10,747 nt of DNA. Source: an uncultured Eubacteriales bacterium. GTDB lineage: Bacteria > Bacillota_A > Clostridia > Christensenellales > Aristaeellaceae. Positions 6,653 to 10,747 of the stretch are shown one piece after another. The notes under the pieces are model-generated. The model ran no database searches. It had not been told where the DNA came from and saw only the letters and a program-made list of their open reading frames with translations. The DNA lies in contig CADCQZ010000335.1 of the NCBI GenBank assembly GCA_902803675.1, forward strand, positions 1-10,747, written 5' to 3'. Within the stretch, counting starts at the first letter, position 1. Each line of letters starts with the position of its first letter. A program made the position numbers and the translations under genes.

Positions 6653-7165
6653 TCAGCGCAGCTCGTCCCTGGCCTTGTAGAGCATCATCAGGTCGAAGGC
6701 GCCGTTGAGGGTGAGGCCGATGCCCACGCACAGCACGATGGCGTTGGCGATGAAGCCCGGATGGAAAGCGATCAGGATGCCGGCGATGATCACCAGCACC
6801 GCGGTGACGGCCGTGCCCTTTTCTTTCGTGCGCCCGGCCTCGGCCAGGTTGCTCATGCCGTTGAGGATCAGGGCCACGCCCGCCAGGATGGGGAACAGGT
6901 CCACGATCAGCCGCGGCCAGGACAGGAAAATGATGCCCGCCGCGGCGCATCCGGCGGCCGTCATCAGCTGGGTGCTGTCCTTATAGAAGCCGATCAGATA
7001 AAACACCCCGTAGACCGCCGCGCCCAGAAGCATCAGCCCGCCGATGATCCTCACGATCTCGTCCAGGGCGGACCGGCGCGCCACGATCAGCACCACGCCC
7101 ACGATGACGCTCAGCGCCGCCGTGACCACTTTGTTCCTCATCAGCCGTTTCATCATGTCATTCAT
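6653..7165 (-). CDS. HdeD family (DUF308) small membrane protein
   Basis: This 170-residue protein has about six membrane helices in three hairpin-like pairs, the layout of the HdeD/DUF308 family. E. coli HdeD is tied to acid resistance at high cell density; the biochemical role of the family is unclear. Repeated GGLMLLGAAVYGVFYLI, AGVALILNGMSNLAEA and VGIGLTLNGAFDLMML blocks show the internal repeat that marks DUF308, each ending a hydrophobic stretch with a Gly/Asn turn. The frame stays open much further upstream (to about 7552), but that part is Arg/Pro-rich, antisense to another gene and spans the promoter region. The start at ATG 7165 is fixed by AAGGAGGT (7173-7180) seven bases upstream. 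It has its own TATAAT box and terminator. A link to acid or membrane stress is inference from the family only. Confidence 0.85.
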   Translation of the reverse strand: MNDMMKRLMRNKVVTAALSVIVGVVLIVARRSALDEIVRIIGGLMLLGAAVYGVFYLIGFYKDSTQLMTAAGCAAAGIIFLSWPRLIVDLFPILAGVALILNGMSNLAEAGRTKEKGTAVTAVLVIIAGILIAFHPGFIANAIVLCVGIGLTLNGAFDLMMLYKARDELR

Positions 7166-7172
7166 GCTAAAA

Positions 7173-7180
7173 ACCTCCTT
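7173..7180 (-). promoter_or_regulatory. Shine-Dalgarno sequence that fixes the HdeD-like start
   Basis: AAGGAGGT on the minus strand is a full match to the anti-Shine-Dalgarno end of 16S rRNA, seven bases before ATG 7165. It rules out the much longer upstream open frame. Confidence 0.9.
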
Positions 7181-7192
7181 TGCACATCTCCC

Positions 7193-7198
7193 ATTATA
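7193..7198 (-). promoter_or_regulatory. Candidate -10 box for the HdeD-like gene
   Basis: A perfect TATAAT on the minus strand lies 28 bases before the start codon, so transcription would begin close to the ribosome binding site. No good -35 box is seen at 16-18 bases (TCCCCA or similar), so it would need an activator or be weak. Confidence 0.5.
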
Positions 7199-7269
7199 CA
7201 CCAAATACGGCCTTGTGGGGAGAGGGATTGTTCTTTTTCCGTACCCCCCGTCCGGGCGGCCCGGCAAAG

Positions 7270-7278
7270 TGCTATAAT
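7270..7278 (+). promoter_or_regulatory. Extended -10 promoter for the stand-alone GNAT gene
   Basis: TGCTATAAT is a perfect -10 box with the TGn extension, which can replace a -35 box; none is evident upstream. It lies 46 bases before ATG 7325 and points away from the HdeD-like promoter about 70 bases to the left. Confidence 0.65.
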
Positions 7279-7324
7279 GCCCGGGAAAATAAACCGTGCC
7301 GCTCCGGCGGCGGAAAGGACGCCC

Positions 7325-7789
7325 ATGATACGCCCCGCGAAAGAAGAAGATATCCCGCGCCTGATCGCCCTGCTGGAGCAGGTGAACCGGGTCCACGCCC
7401 TCGGAAGGCCCGATCTGTTCCGCCCCGGCACCAAGTACGGCCCGGAGGAATTGAAAGCCATCCTCCGCGATCCCGCCGCGCCGGTGTTCGTGTATGAGTT
7501 CGACGGCGGGGCGGCGGGCTACGCGTTCTGCCGGATCAAACAGGCCCTTCATGACCGCCTTCTCACGGATGTGAAGGAACTATACATCGACGACCTGTGC
7601 GTGGATGAAAAGCGGCGGGGGCAGGGCATCGGCAGGCTGCTGTATGAGCACGTGCTGGCGTACGCCCGGGAAACGGGATGCTATCACGTGACCCTCAATG
7701 CCTGGTCCCTCAACCCCGGTGCCATCCGGTTTTACGAAAAAATGGGCATGGAGCCCATGAGGATCACCATGGAAAAGATCCTGGACTGA
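7325..7789 (+). CDS. GNAT family N-acetyltransferase
   Basis: This 154-residue protein is a typical small GNAT acetyltransferase that transfers acetyl from acetyl-CoA to an unknown amine. The opening MIRPAKEEDIPRLIALL is the family's first strand and helix. A middle strand pair (FVYEFDGGAAGYAFCRI) follows, then the strand LYIDDLCVDEKRRGQGIGR, whose RRGQGIG (97-103) is the acetyl-CoA pyrophosphate-binding loop. NAWSLNPGAIRFYEKMGM at about 125-142 completes the fold. ATG 7325 has AAAGGA (7314-7319) five bases upstream. The frame is open further upstream, but that part crosses the promoter and is antisense to the HdeD-like gene. It is a single-gene unit with its own promoter and terminator. Sequence does not separate a protein N-terminal acetylase from a small-molecule one. 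Confidence 0.93.
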   Translation: MIRPAKEEDIPRLIALLEQVNRVHALGRPDLFRPGTKYGPEELKAILRDPAAPVFVYEFDGGAAGYAFCRIKQALHDRLLTDVKELYIDDLCVDEKRRGQGIGRLLYEHVLAYARETGCYHVTLNAWSLNPGAIRFYEKMGMEPMRITMEKILD

Positions 7790-7811
7790 GCCGCGCCATA
7801 CCCGCAGAAAG

Positions 7812-7867
7812 ACACCGTCCCGACATTCGGCCGGATCAAACGGCCCGTTCATGGGGACGGTGTTTTT
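7812..7867 (+). terminator. Terminator of the GNAT gene, possibly shared by the converging flavodoxin operon
   Basis: ACACCGTCCC (7812-7821) pairs with GGGACGGTGT (7854-7863), 10 bp, enclosing a second GGCCG/CGGCC hairpin (7829-7845). A plus-strand U run follows (7863-7867). On the minus strand the tail is UCUUUCU, weaker, but it may serve the flavodoxin operon whose stop is at 7870. The inner hairpin is nearly identical to a segment inside the GNAT gene about 300 bases upstream. Confidence 0.85.
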
Positions 7868-7869
7868 AT

Positions 7870-8619
7870 TCAGCGTTCTTCGCTGATCTGTTTTTTCGCC
7901 AGCCAGCCCCGGAAAAGGCCGCCCCCGAACAGGGAGATGATGACGAAGAAGATATCCGCGAACAGGATAAAGATGAAGGACGGGATCAGGATGCGGGTGT
8001 ACCGGCAGCCGCCCGCGGCGCCCCCGGTGATCCGGCGGCCCTGGCGGATCAGATATGCCAGTACCCCCAGATTGAAATACATCAGGAGCGCGGCGTTTTC
8101 CCCAAAGCTGAGCCAGGCGTCCCCCGGGAAAAAGTTCCCGGTATCCACGGCGCTCAGCACCGTGTTGACAAGGAGCAGGATCACGTCCACGATGAACAGG
8201 ATGCGGGTCACGTTGAGCATCACCCCGCCGCCGATGCCCACGCCGCCGCCCCAGGGGACCCCTGCCCGGGCGCAGAAATGCCCGAAACTGCGCATGAGGG
8301 GCTCGCACTGCTTTCCCTCGATGAAGCCGTTGTTGGCGACGCAGTAAATACTCGGGTGAAGGTCCCGCTCGCGCAGGAAGGCTTCCAAAAGTTCCATGAA
8401 TCTCAGCACGTGGGAGGGGATGCCGTCCACGTACAGCGGCAGGAAGAATACCACCGCCTGCGCGTCCCTCAGCTGTTCCAGGATGCGCGCGTGATCCGCC
8501 GGGCCGCGCAGCTTTTCCGTCACCTTTTCCCCGCAGGTGAACAGGCGCTGCAGGAAGAGGAAATAGGCGGAAGCGCTGAACCTTTTCTTCGGGCTGCAGT
8601 TGATGAACACCGTCTTCAT
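7870..8619 (-). CDS. Flavodoxin-fold NAD(P)H oxidoreductase with membrane-spanning C-terminus
   Basis: This 249-residue protein joins an N-terminal flavodoxin-like domain to a membrane anchor. The first strand and phosphate loop, MKTVFINCSPKKRFSASAYF, fit an FMN-binding FMN_red/flavodoxin start. QAVVFFLPLYVDGIPSHVL (54-72) is the second FMN loop, and SIYCVANNGFIEGKQ (90-104) the third strand and loop. A Gly-rich WGGGVGIGGG (123-132) follows. The rest holds three hydrophobic helices at about 138-157, 175-192 and 209-231, ending in the basic tail KKQISEER. It is therefore probably a membrane-bound reductase or electron carrier with its flavin domain in the cytosol. Its start overlaps the stop of the preceding Cys-rich flavoprotein (8616-8619), so the two are coupled and may form a complex. 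Redox partner and substrate are unknown. Confidence 0.82.
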   Translation of the reverse strand: MKTVFINCSPKKRFSASAYFLFLQRLFTCGEKVTEKLRGPADHARILEQLRDAQAVVFFLPLYVDGIPSHVLRFMELLEAFLRERDLHPSIYCVANNGFIEGKQCEPLMRSFGHFCARAGVPWGGGVGIGGGVMLNVTRILFIVDVILLLVNTVLSAVDTGNFFPGDAWLSFGENAALLMYFNLGVLAYLIRQGRRITGGAAGGCRYTRILIPSFIFILFADIFFVIISLFGGGLFRGWLAKKQISEER

Positions 8620-9104
8620 AACAGCGCCTCCAGTTCCTCCGGATTTTGGATGAAAGAGACCTCAGACTTTTCAAAGCCGTCGTTCAGGGCGTTGCGCTCC
8701 GCGCGGAGGCGGAAGGTCTCCTTTTCTTCTTCCGTGATATCCCCGTAGACGATCACTTTCCACAGCCGGTGTTTCCCGTAGCGCAGGGTGTGGTGCATCT
8801 GCCCGCCCCGGTAGGTGCTCAGGGGCGTGGAGGTGCCGATGGAACGGTCCAGCACGTTCTTCACGTCCGCGCTGTATTCCCCGTACAGGTTCCTCGTGAT
8901 GATCACCACCTCGTCCGCCTGCCCGATGACCCGGCAGACCTGACGCAGGCTGTCCTTCATGAAGCACTCCGCCGGGTGCTTCGTCCAGCAGCCGAAGCAG
9001 CCCCGACAGGGCGCGTATTTCCCGTCCGCGGCGATCAGGCGGCCGCATTTCTTTTCCAGCCGGCCGTCGTACTCACGGCCGAGATCGTGGATGATGACTC
9101 TCAT
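8616..9104 (-). CDS. Flavodoxin-family oxidoreductase with CxxCxxC motif
   Basis: This 162-residue protein belongs to the NAD(P)H-dependent FMN reductase/flavodoxin-like group. The key mark is CRGCFGCWTKHPAEC (C33, C36, C39, C47), matching the CxGCFxCW..P..C motif near the first FMN loop in many clostridial flavoproteins; in relatives these cysteines can bind an iron-sulfur cluster or act as redox thiols. VVIITRNLYGEYSADVKNVLDR (67 onward) is the next strand and FMN loop, and GTSTPL..YRGGQMHHTLRY the substrate or dimer region. The N-terminal phosphate loop before the cysteines is shorter than in classical flavodoxins. ATG 9104 has GGAGGGGAG just upstream. It is the first gene of a two-gene operon with a TTGACG/TATTAT promoter and an overlapping palindrome. 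A role in thiol, quinone or electrophile stress is inference. Confidence 0.85.
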   Translation of the reverse strand: MRVIIHDLGREYDGRLEKKCGRLIAADGKYAPCRGCFGCWTKHPAECFMKDSLRQVCRVIGQADEVVIITRNLYGEYSADVKNVLDRSIGTSTPLSTYRGGQMHHTLRYGKHRLWKVIVYGDITEEEKETFRLRAERNALNDGFEKSEVSFIQNPEELEALL

Positions 9105-9149
9105 TCTCCCCTCCGGCGCGGTCAGCCGCGGCCGCGCGATCGATAACGC

Positions 9150-9175
9150 GTATTATGTAACAATTGTTATAATAC
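9150..9175. promoter_or_regulatory. Long palindromic operator candidate over the flavoprotein promoter
   Basis: A perfect 12-base palindrome, TAACAATTGTTA (9158-9169), lies inside a longer imperfect one, with GTATTAT at 9150-9156 matching ATAATAC at 9169-9175 across a two-base offset. It covers the minus-strand -10 box and probable start of transcription, where a bound dimer would block RNA polymerase. Size and AT-rich symmetry resemble MarR-family operators, but no regulator gene lies in the window. Confidence 0.65.
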
Positions 9176-9197
9176 ACGCTGCCGGATCGGACGTCAA
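9169..9197 (-). promoter_or_regulatory. Promoter of the flavodoxin-fold operon
   Basis: On the minus strand TTGACG (9192-9197), a 17-base spacer and TATTAT (9169-9174) form a good housekeeping promoter. The start of transcription would fall near 9162, inside the palindrome, about 58 bases before ATG 9104. Confidence 0.8.
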
Positions 9198-9241
9198 TAC
9201 TGATCTGATATGAAACTTTATCCCTTCCGGGACGAGGGCGC

Positions 9242-9871
9242 TCAGCCCTGCGCGGTGATCCGCTCGAAGTCCGACGCGGGATGCTTGCAGATGGGGCAGA
9301 TAAAGCCCTCCGGCAGCTCCTCGCCCACGAATTCGTACCCGCACACGGTGCAGCGCCACACGGTCTTCCCGCCTTGCGCAGTGTCTGCGGGTCTGGGCCT
9401 GGGCTTGATGTGCTCCTGATAATAGGTGTAGGTAGCGGAGGGGGACTTTGTGAGCACGTCCATGTCCGTCACGGCCGCGACGAACAGGATGTGGCTGCCC
9501 AGGTCCAGGGCCTGTTCCACCCGGGCCGAGATGAAGGCGTTGGTGCCCTCCGTGACCGCGAGGGTGCCGTTGCCCACGCGCCTGACCGGATCGAAGCCGG
9601 CGAACTTGTCCGTGTCCCGCCCGCTCTGGAACCCGAACCGTTTAAAAAGATCGAAGGACGCGTCCTGACTGATCACGGAAGCGGTGAAGACGCCGCTTTT
9701 TTCGATCATCCCGCAGGTGTGATTGGCCTTGTTCACGGCCACGGTGACCCGGTTGGGATCGGAGGTGACCTGGGCCACGGTGTTGGTGACGCAGCCGTTG
9801 TCGCGGTCGGATACGCGTGTGGTGAGGATGTACAGGCCGTATGAAACGGCATACATGGCTTTGGGGTCCAT
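9242..9871 (-). CDS. Flavin reductase domain fused to a rubredoxin-like domain
   Basis: This 209-residue protein has an N-terminal FMN-binding flavin reductase (split-barrel) domain, about 1-150, marked by SYGLYILTTRVSDRDNGCVT, VAVNKANHTC, GVFTASVISQDAS and a DLGSHILFVAAVTD strand near the end. A C-terminal rubredoxin-like module has CTVC (174-177) and CPIC (192-195), binding one iron. The same order occurs in the high-molecular-weight rubredoxin of acetogens, which passes electrons from NADH to flavodiiron oxidases, so an oxygen- or NO-detoxifying electron-transfer role is likely but inferred. The spacing between the two CxxC pairs is short, as in rubrerythrin tails. The frame runs upstream to 9994, but AAGGAGG (9878-9884) marks the real start. 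ATG 9871 sits 6 bases from it and ATG 9874 only 3, so I prefer 9871. Confidence 0.9.
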   Translation of the reverse strand: MDPKAMYAVSYGLYILTTRVSDRDNGCVTNTVAQVTSDPNRVTVAVNKANHTCGMIEKSGVFTASVISQDASFDLFKRFGFQSGRDTDKFAGFDPVRRVGNGTLAVTEGTNAFISARVEQALDLGSHILFVAAVTDMDVLTKSPSATYTYYQEHIKPRPRPADTAQGGKTVWRCTVCGYEFVGEELPEGFICPICKHPASDFERITAQG

Positions 9872-9877
9872 CATGAT

Positions 9878-9884
9878 CCTCCTT
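9878..9884 (-). promoter_or_regulatory. Shine-Dalgarno sequence that fixes the flavin reductase start
   Basis: AAGGAGG on the minus strand, followed by ATC and two ATG codons in a row. Spacing favours the second ATG (9871). It excludes the upstream extension to 9994, which overlaps the promoter. Confidence 0.88.
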
Positions 9885-9926
9885 TTGCCGTCCGTCATGG
9901 CGGCGGACAGGATGTTTTCTTCCCTG

Positions 9927-9955
9927 ATTATACCAGACGGCACGGCGGAAAACAA
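9927..9955 (-). promoter_or_regulatory. Promoter of the flavin reductase-rubredoxin gene
   Basis: On the minus strand TTGTTT (9950-9955), 17 bases, then TATAAT (9927-9932) with a TGG extension just before it. The leader would be about 50 nt. It is divergent from the ABC-F promoter, with the two -35 boxes only about 21 bases apart. Confidence 0.78.
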
Positions 9956-9976
9956 CCGATCCCAAATTCCCGCGCC

Positions 9977-10005
9977 TTGACAAAAGCCGCTCAAAACGGT
10001 ATGCT
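9977..10005 (+). promoter_or_regulatory. Promoter of the ABC-F leader and gene
   Basis: TTGACA (9977-9982), a 17-base spacer and TATGCT (10000-10005) form a strong promoter. Transcription should start near 10012, leaving about 194 nt of leader before the ABC-F start codon. Confidence 0.85.
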
Positions 10006-10042
10006 GTTCCCATCAAAGAGAAAGGCAGGCTCAAGGGCACTG

Positions 10043-10060
10043 ATGAGGATCCGCGGCTGA
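10043..10060 (+). CDS. Five-codon leader peptide MRIRG of the ABC-F attenuator
   Basis: ATG at 10043 opens a five-codon frame, MRIRG, ending in TGA at 10058-10060. AAGGG (10033-10037) lies five bases upstream, so it can be translated. Residues 2-4, Arg-Ile-Arg, fit the +X+ motif at which macrolide-bound ribosomes stall, known from ErmD-type leaders containing MRLR. A ribosome stalled with Ile in the P site would cover 10052-10058, which is the 5' arm of the leader hairpin. The peptide would be a regulatory stalling sequence with no function after release. The frame is short enough to arise by chance; its position in the leader is the main support. Confidence 0.6.
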   Translation: MRIRG

Positions 10061-10134
10061 CGAACGGCATTCGGTCTCCCTTCCGGAGCGAAAAGATCCG
10101 GAGGGCTTATTACCGTTGCCGGAGGGGAGCCGCG
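10052..10134 (+). promoter_or_regulatory. Long leader hairpin sequestering the antiterminator strand
   Basis: CGCGGCT (10052-10058, end of the leader peptide) pairs with AGCCGCG (10128-10134). Inside, CGGCA/TGCCG and CGGT/ACCG pair, and CCC-TTCCGGA (10078-10087) pairs with TCCGGAGGG (10097-10105) with one bulge. The 3' arm overlaps GGGGAGC (10124-10130), which could instead pair with GCTCCTC (10173-10179) of the terminator. Breaking the outer stem by a stalled ribosome would free it. Confidence 0.65.
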
Positions 10135-10171
10135 TTCGTTTAAGGCGCCGTGTTTCGGCCAGGCTTTTGCG

Positions 10172-10205
10172 CGCTCCTCCCCGGCGGGGAAGGAGCGTGT
10201 TTTCT
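10172..10205 (+). terminator. Attenuator hairpin that also buries the ABC-F ribosome binding site
   Basis: CGCTCCTCCCC (10172-10182) pairs with GGGGAAGGAGCG (10186-10197), 11 bp with one bulged A and a GGC loop, followed by TGTTTTCT directly before ATG 10206. It looks like an intrinsic terminator. Its 3' arm contains AAGGAG (10190-10195), the only ribosome binding site for the ABC-F gene, so it could act on transcription, translation or both. Confidence 0.78.
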
Positions 10206-10747
10206 ATGGTGAAGCTTTTACTGGAAGCGGATCGTATCGACAAGAATTTCGGCCCCCGGCGGCTTCTTGACATCAAACACCTGACCGTGTACGACGGGGA
10301 AAGGATCGGCCTGATCGGCGAAAACGGGGCGGGCAAGTCCACCCTGCTCAGGATCCTGTGCGGGGAGGAGGCGCCGGATGCGGGAAACGTGCGCCGGTAC
10401 GGCCCCGCCGCCCTCATCCGTCAGCAGGGGAATGCGGACGGCGCGGATGACACCCGCGTGCGGGCCGTGTTCAGGGCCCGGGATGAGCGGGAGGGCCTGT
10501 CCGGCGGGGAGATGACGAGGAACAGGATCGCCGCCGCCCTGTCCGCGCATCCGCGGCTGCTGCTGGCGGATGAGCCCACCACGGATCTGGACGGGGAGGG
10601 CATCGCCCTTCTTAAAAGCGAGCTGGAGCTTTTCCCCGGGGCCCTGATCCTGGTCTCCCATGACCGGGCTTTGCTCCGTGCGCTGTGCGGGCGGATCTGG
10701 TATCTGGAGGACGGCACGATCACGGATTTTCCCGGGGGCTACGACGC
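10206..10747 (+). CDS. ABC-F ATPase, antibiotic-resistance ribosomal protection type (3' end outside window)
   Basis: The first 180 codons of an ABC-F protein are present; the frame runs off the window. ABC-F proteins have two ATPase domains and no membrane part; resistance members bind the ribosomal E site and dislodge macrolides, lincosamides, streptogramins or pleuromutilins. Visible in order: Walker A GENGAGKST (38-46), Q-loop QQ (73-74), signature LSGGE followed by MTR (98-105), Walker B LLLADE (118-123) with PTTDLD, and the switch His in SHD (151-153). The unusually short stretch between Walker A and signature and the ADEPTT wording fit the Vga/Msr/Lsa-like resistance branch better than housekeeping EttA or Uup types. 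The interdomain linker that decides drug spectrum is not in view. ATG 10206 lies 10 bases after AAGGAG; GTG 10209 is an alternative. The drug-sensing style of its leader supports a resistance role. Confidence 0.9.
   Translation, partial: MVKLLLEADRIDKNFGPRRLLDIKHLTVYDGERIGLIGENGAGKSTLLRILCGEEAPDAGNVRRYGPAALIRQQGNADGADDTRVRAVFRARDEREGLSGGEMTRNRIAAALSAHPRLLLADEPTTDLDGEGIALLKSELELFPGALILVSHDRALLRALCGRIWYLEDGTITDFPGGYD

Noticed and set aside
6761..7324. Upstream extension of the stand-alone GNAT frame
   Set aside because: It is antisense to the HdeD-like gene and contains the TGCTATAAT promoter. The GNAT fold begins at ATG 7325.
7166..7552. N-terminal extension of the HdeD-like gene to a 299-codon frame
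   Set aside because: The extension is antisense to the GNAT gene, crosses both promoters and has no family resemblance. A perfect AAGGAGGT precedes the internal ATG at 7165.
7580..8674. 364-codon minus-strand and 356-codon plus-strand frames over the flavodoxin operon
   Set aside because: Both are Arg/Pro/Gly/Ala-rich shadows of the real frames. The two flavodoxin-fold proteins explain the region with recognisable motifs and a stop/start overlap.
9145..9173. Plus-strand TATAAT at 9168-9173 as a divergent promoter
   Set aside because: No -35 box at 17 bases (AACGCG) and no plus-strand gene follows. It is a by-product of the palindrome.
9235..9249. AGGGC/GCCCT hairpin at the end of the flavin reductase gene
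   Set aside because: A 5-bp stem that includes the stop codon and is not followed by a U run on the minus strand. Not convincing as a terminator.

Overview
The window is GC-rich, densely coded DNA that looks like an anaerobic, low-redox Firmicute of the Clostridia type, possibly a gut or rumen lineage. This is inference. The grounds are an AddB nuclease instead of RecBCD, near-consensus AAGGAGG ribosome binding sites, TTGACA/TATAAT promoters, a rubredoxin-type flavin reductase, CxxC flavoproteins, and attenuation-type leader RNAs. No rRNA, tRNA, CRISPR array, transposase or integrase gene was found.

Layout: (1) bases 1-3071, plus strand: the 3' part of addB, a GNAT acetyltransferase joined to it by an ATGA overlap, and a small protein of unknown function, all apparently one transcript. 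(2) 3104-5640, minus strand: a secreted zinc-ribbon/SH3 protein (4313-5308), then a cation diffusion facilitator (3166-4059) with its own strong promoter and a roughly 200-nt leader that I read as a NiCo (czcD-type) riboswitch ending in an intrinsic terminator. (3) 5580-7198, minus strand: an HdeD/DUF308 membrane protein followed by an AEC-family permease, with a strong terminator between them and no visible room for a separate permease promoter. (4) 7270-7867, plus strand: a stand-alone GNAT acetyltransferase with an extended -10 promoter and a terminator. (5) 7870-9197, minus strand: a two-gene flavodoxin-fold operon (a Cys-rich flavoprotein, then a flavodoxin-like protein with a membrane-spanning C-terminus), with a long palindrome over its -10 box. 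(6) 9242-9955, minus strand: a flavin reductase-rubredoxin fusion. (7) 9977-10747, plus strand: a divergent promoter, a roughly 190-nt leader and the start of an ABC-F (antibiotic resistance type) ATPase cut by the window end.

The two best signals are regulatory RNAs. The CDF exporter leader shows the conserved blocks of the NiCo aptamer with a mutually exclusive terminator, so the pump is probably a Co2+/Ni2+ exporter induced by its substrate. The ABC-F leader contains a five-codon ORF, MRIRG, with its own Shine-Dalgarno sequence. RIR fits the Arg-X-Arg macrolide stalling motif known from ErmD-type leader peptides. The ORF's last codons lie in one arm of a long hairpin, whose other arm can alternatively open a terminator that also buries the ABC-F ribosome binding site. 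This is a complete candidate for drug-sensing attenuation. Around these sit redox and stress functions (three flavin/rubredoxin proteins, metal export, HdeD, AEC permease). I see no single multi-gene pathway linking them; the region reads as several independent small operons.
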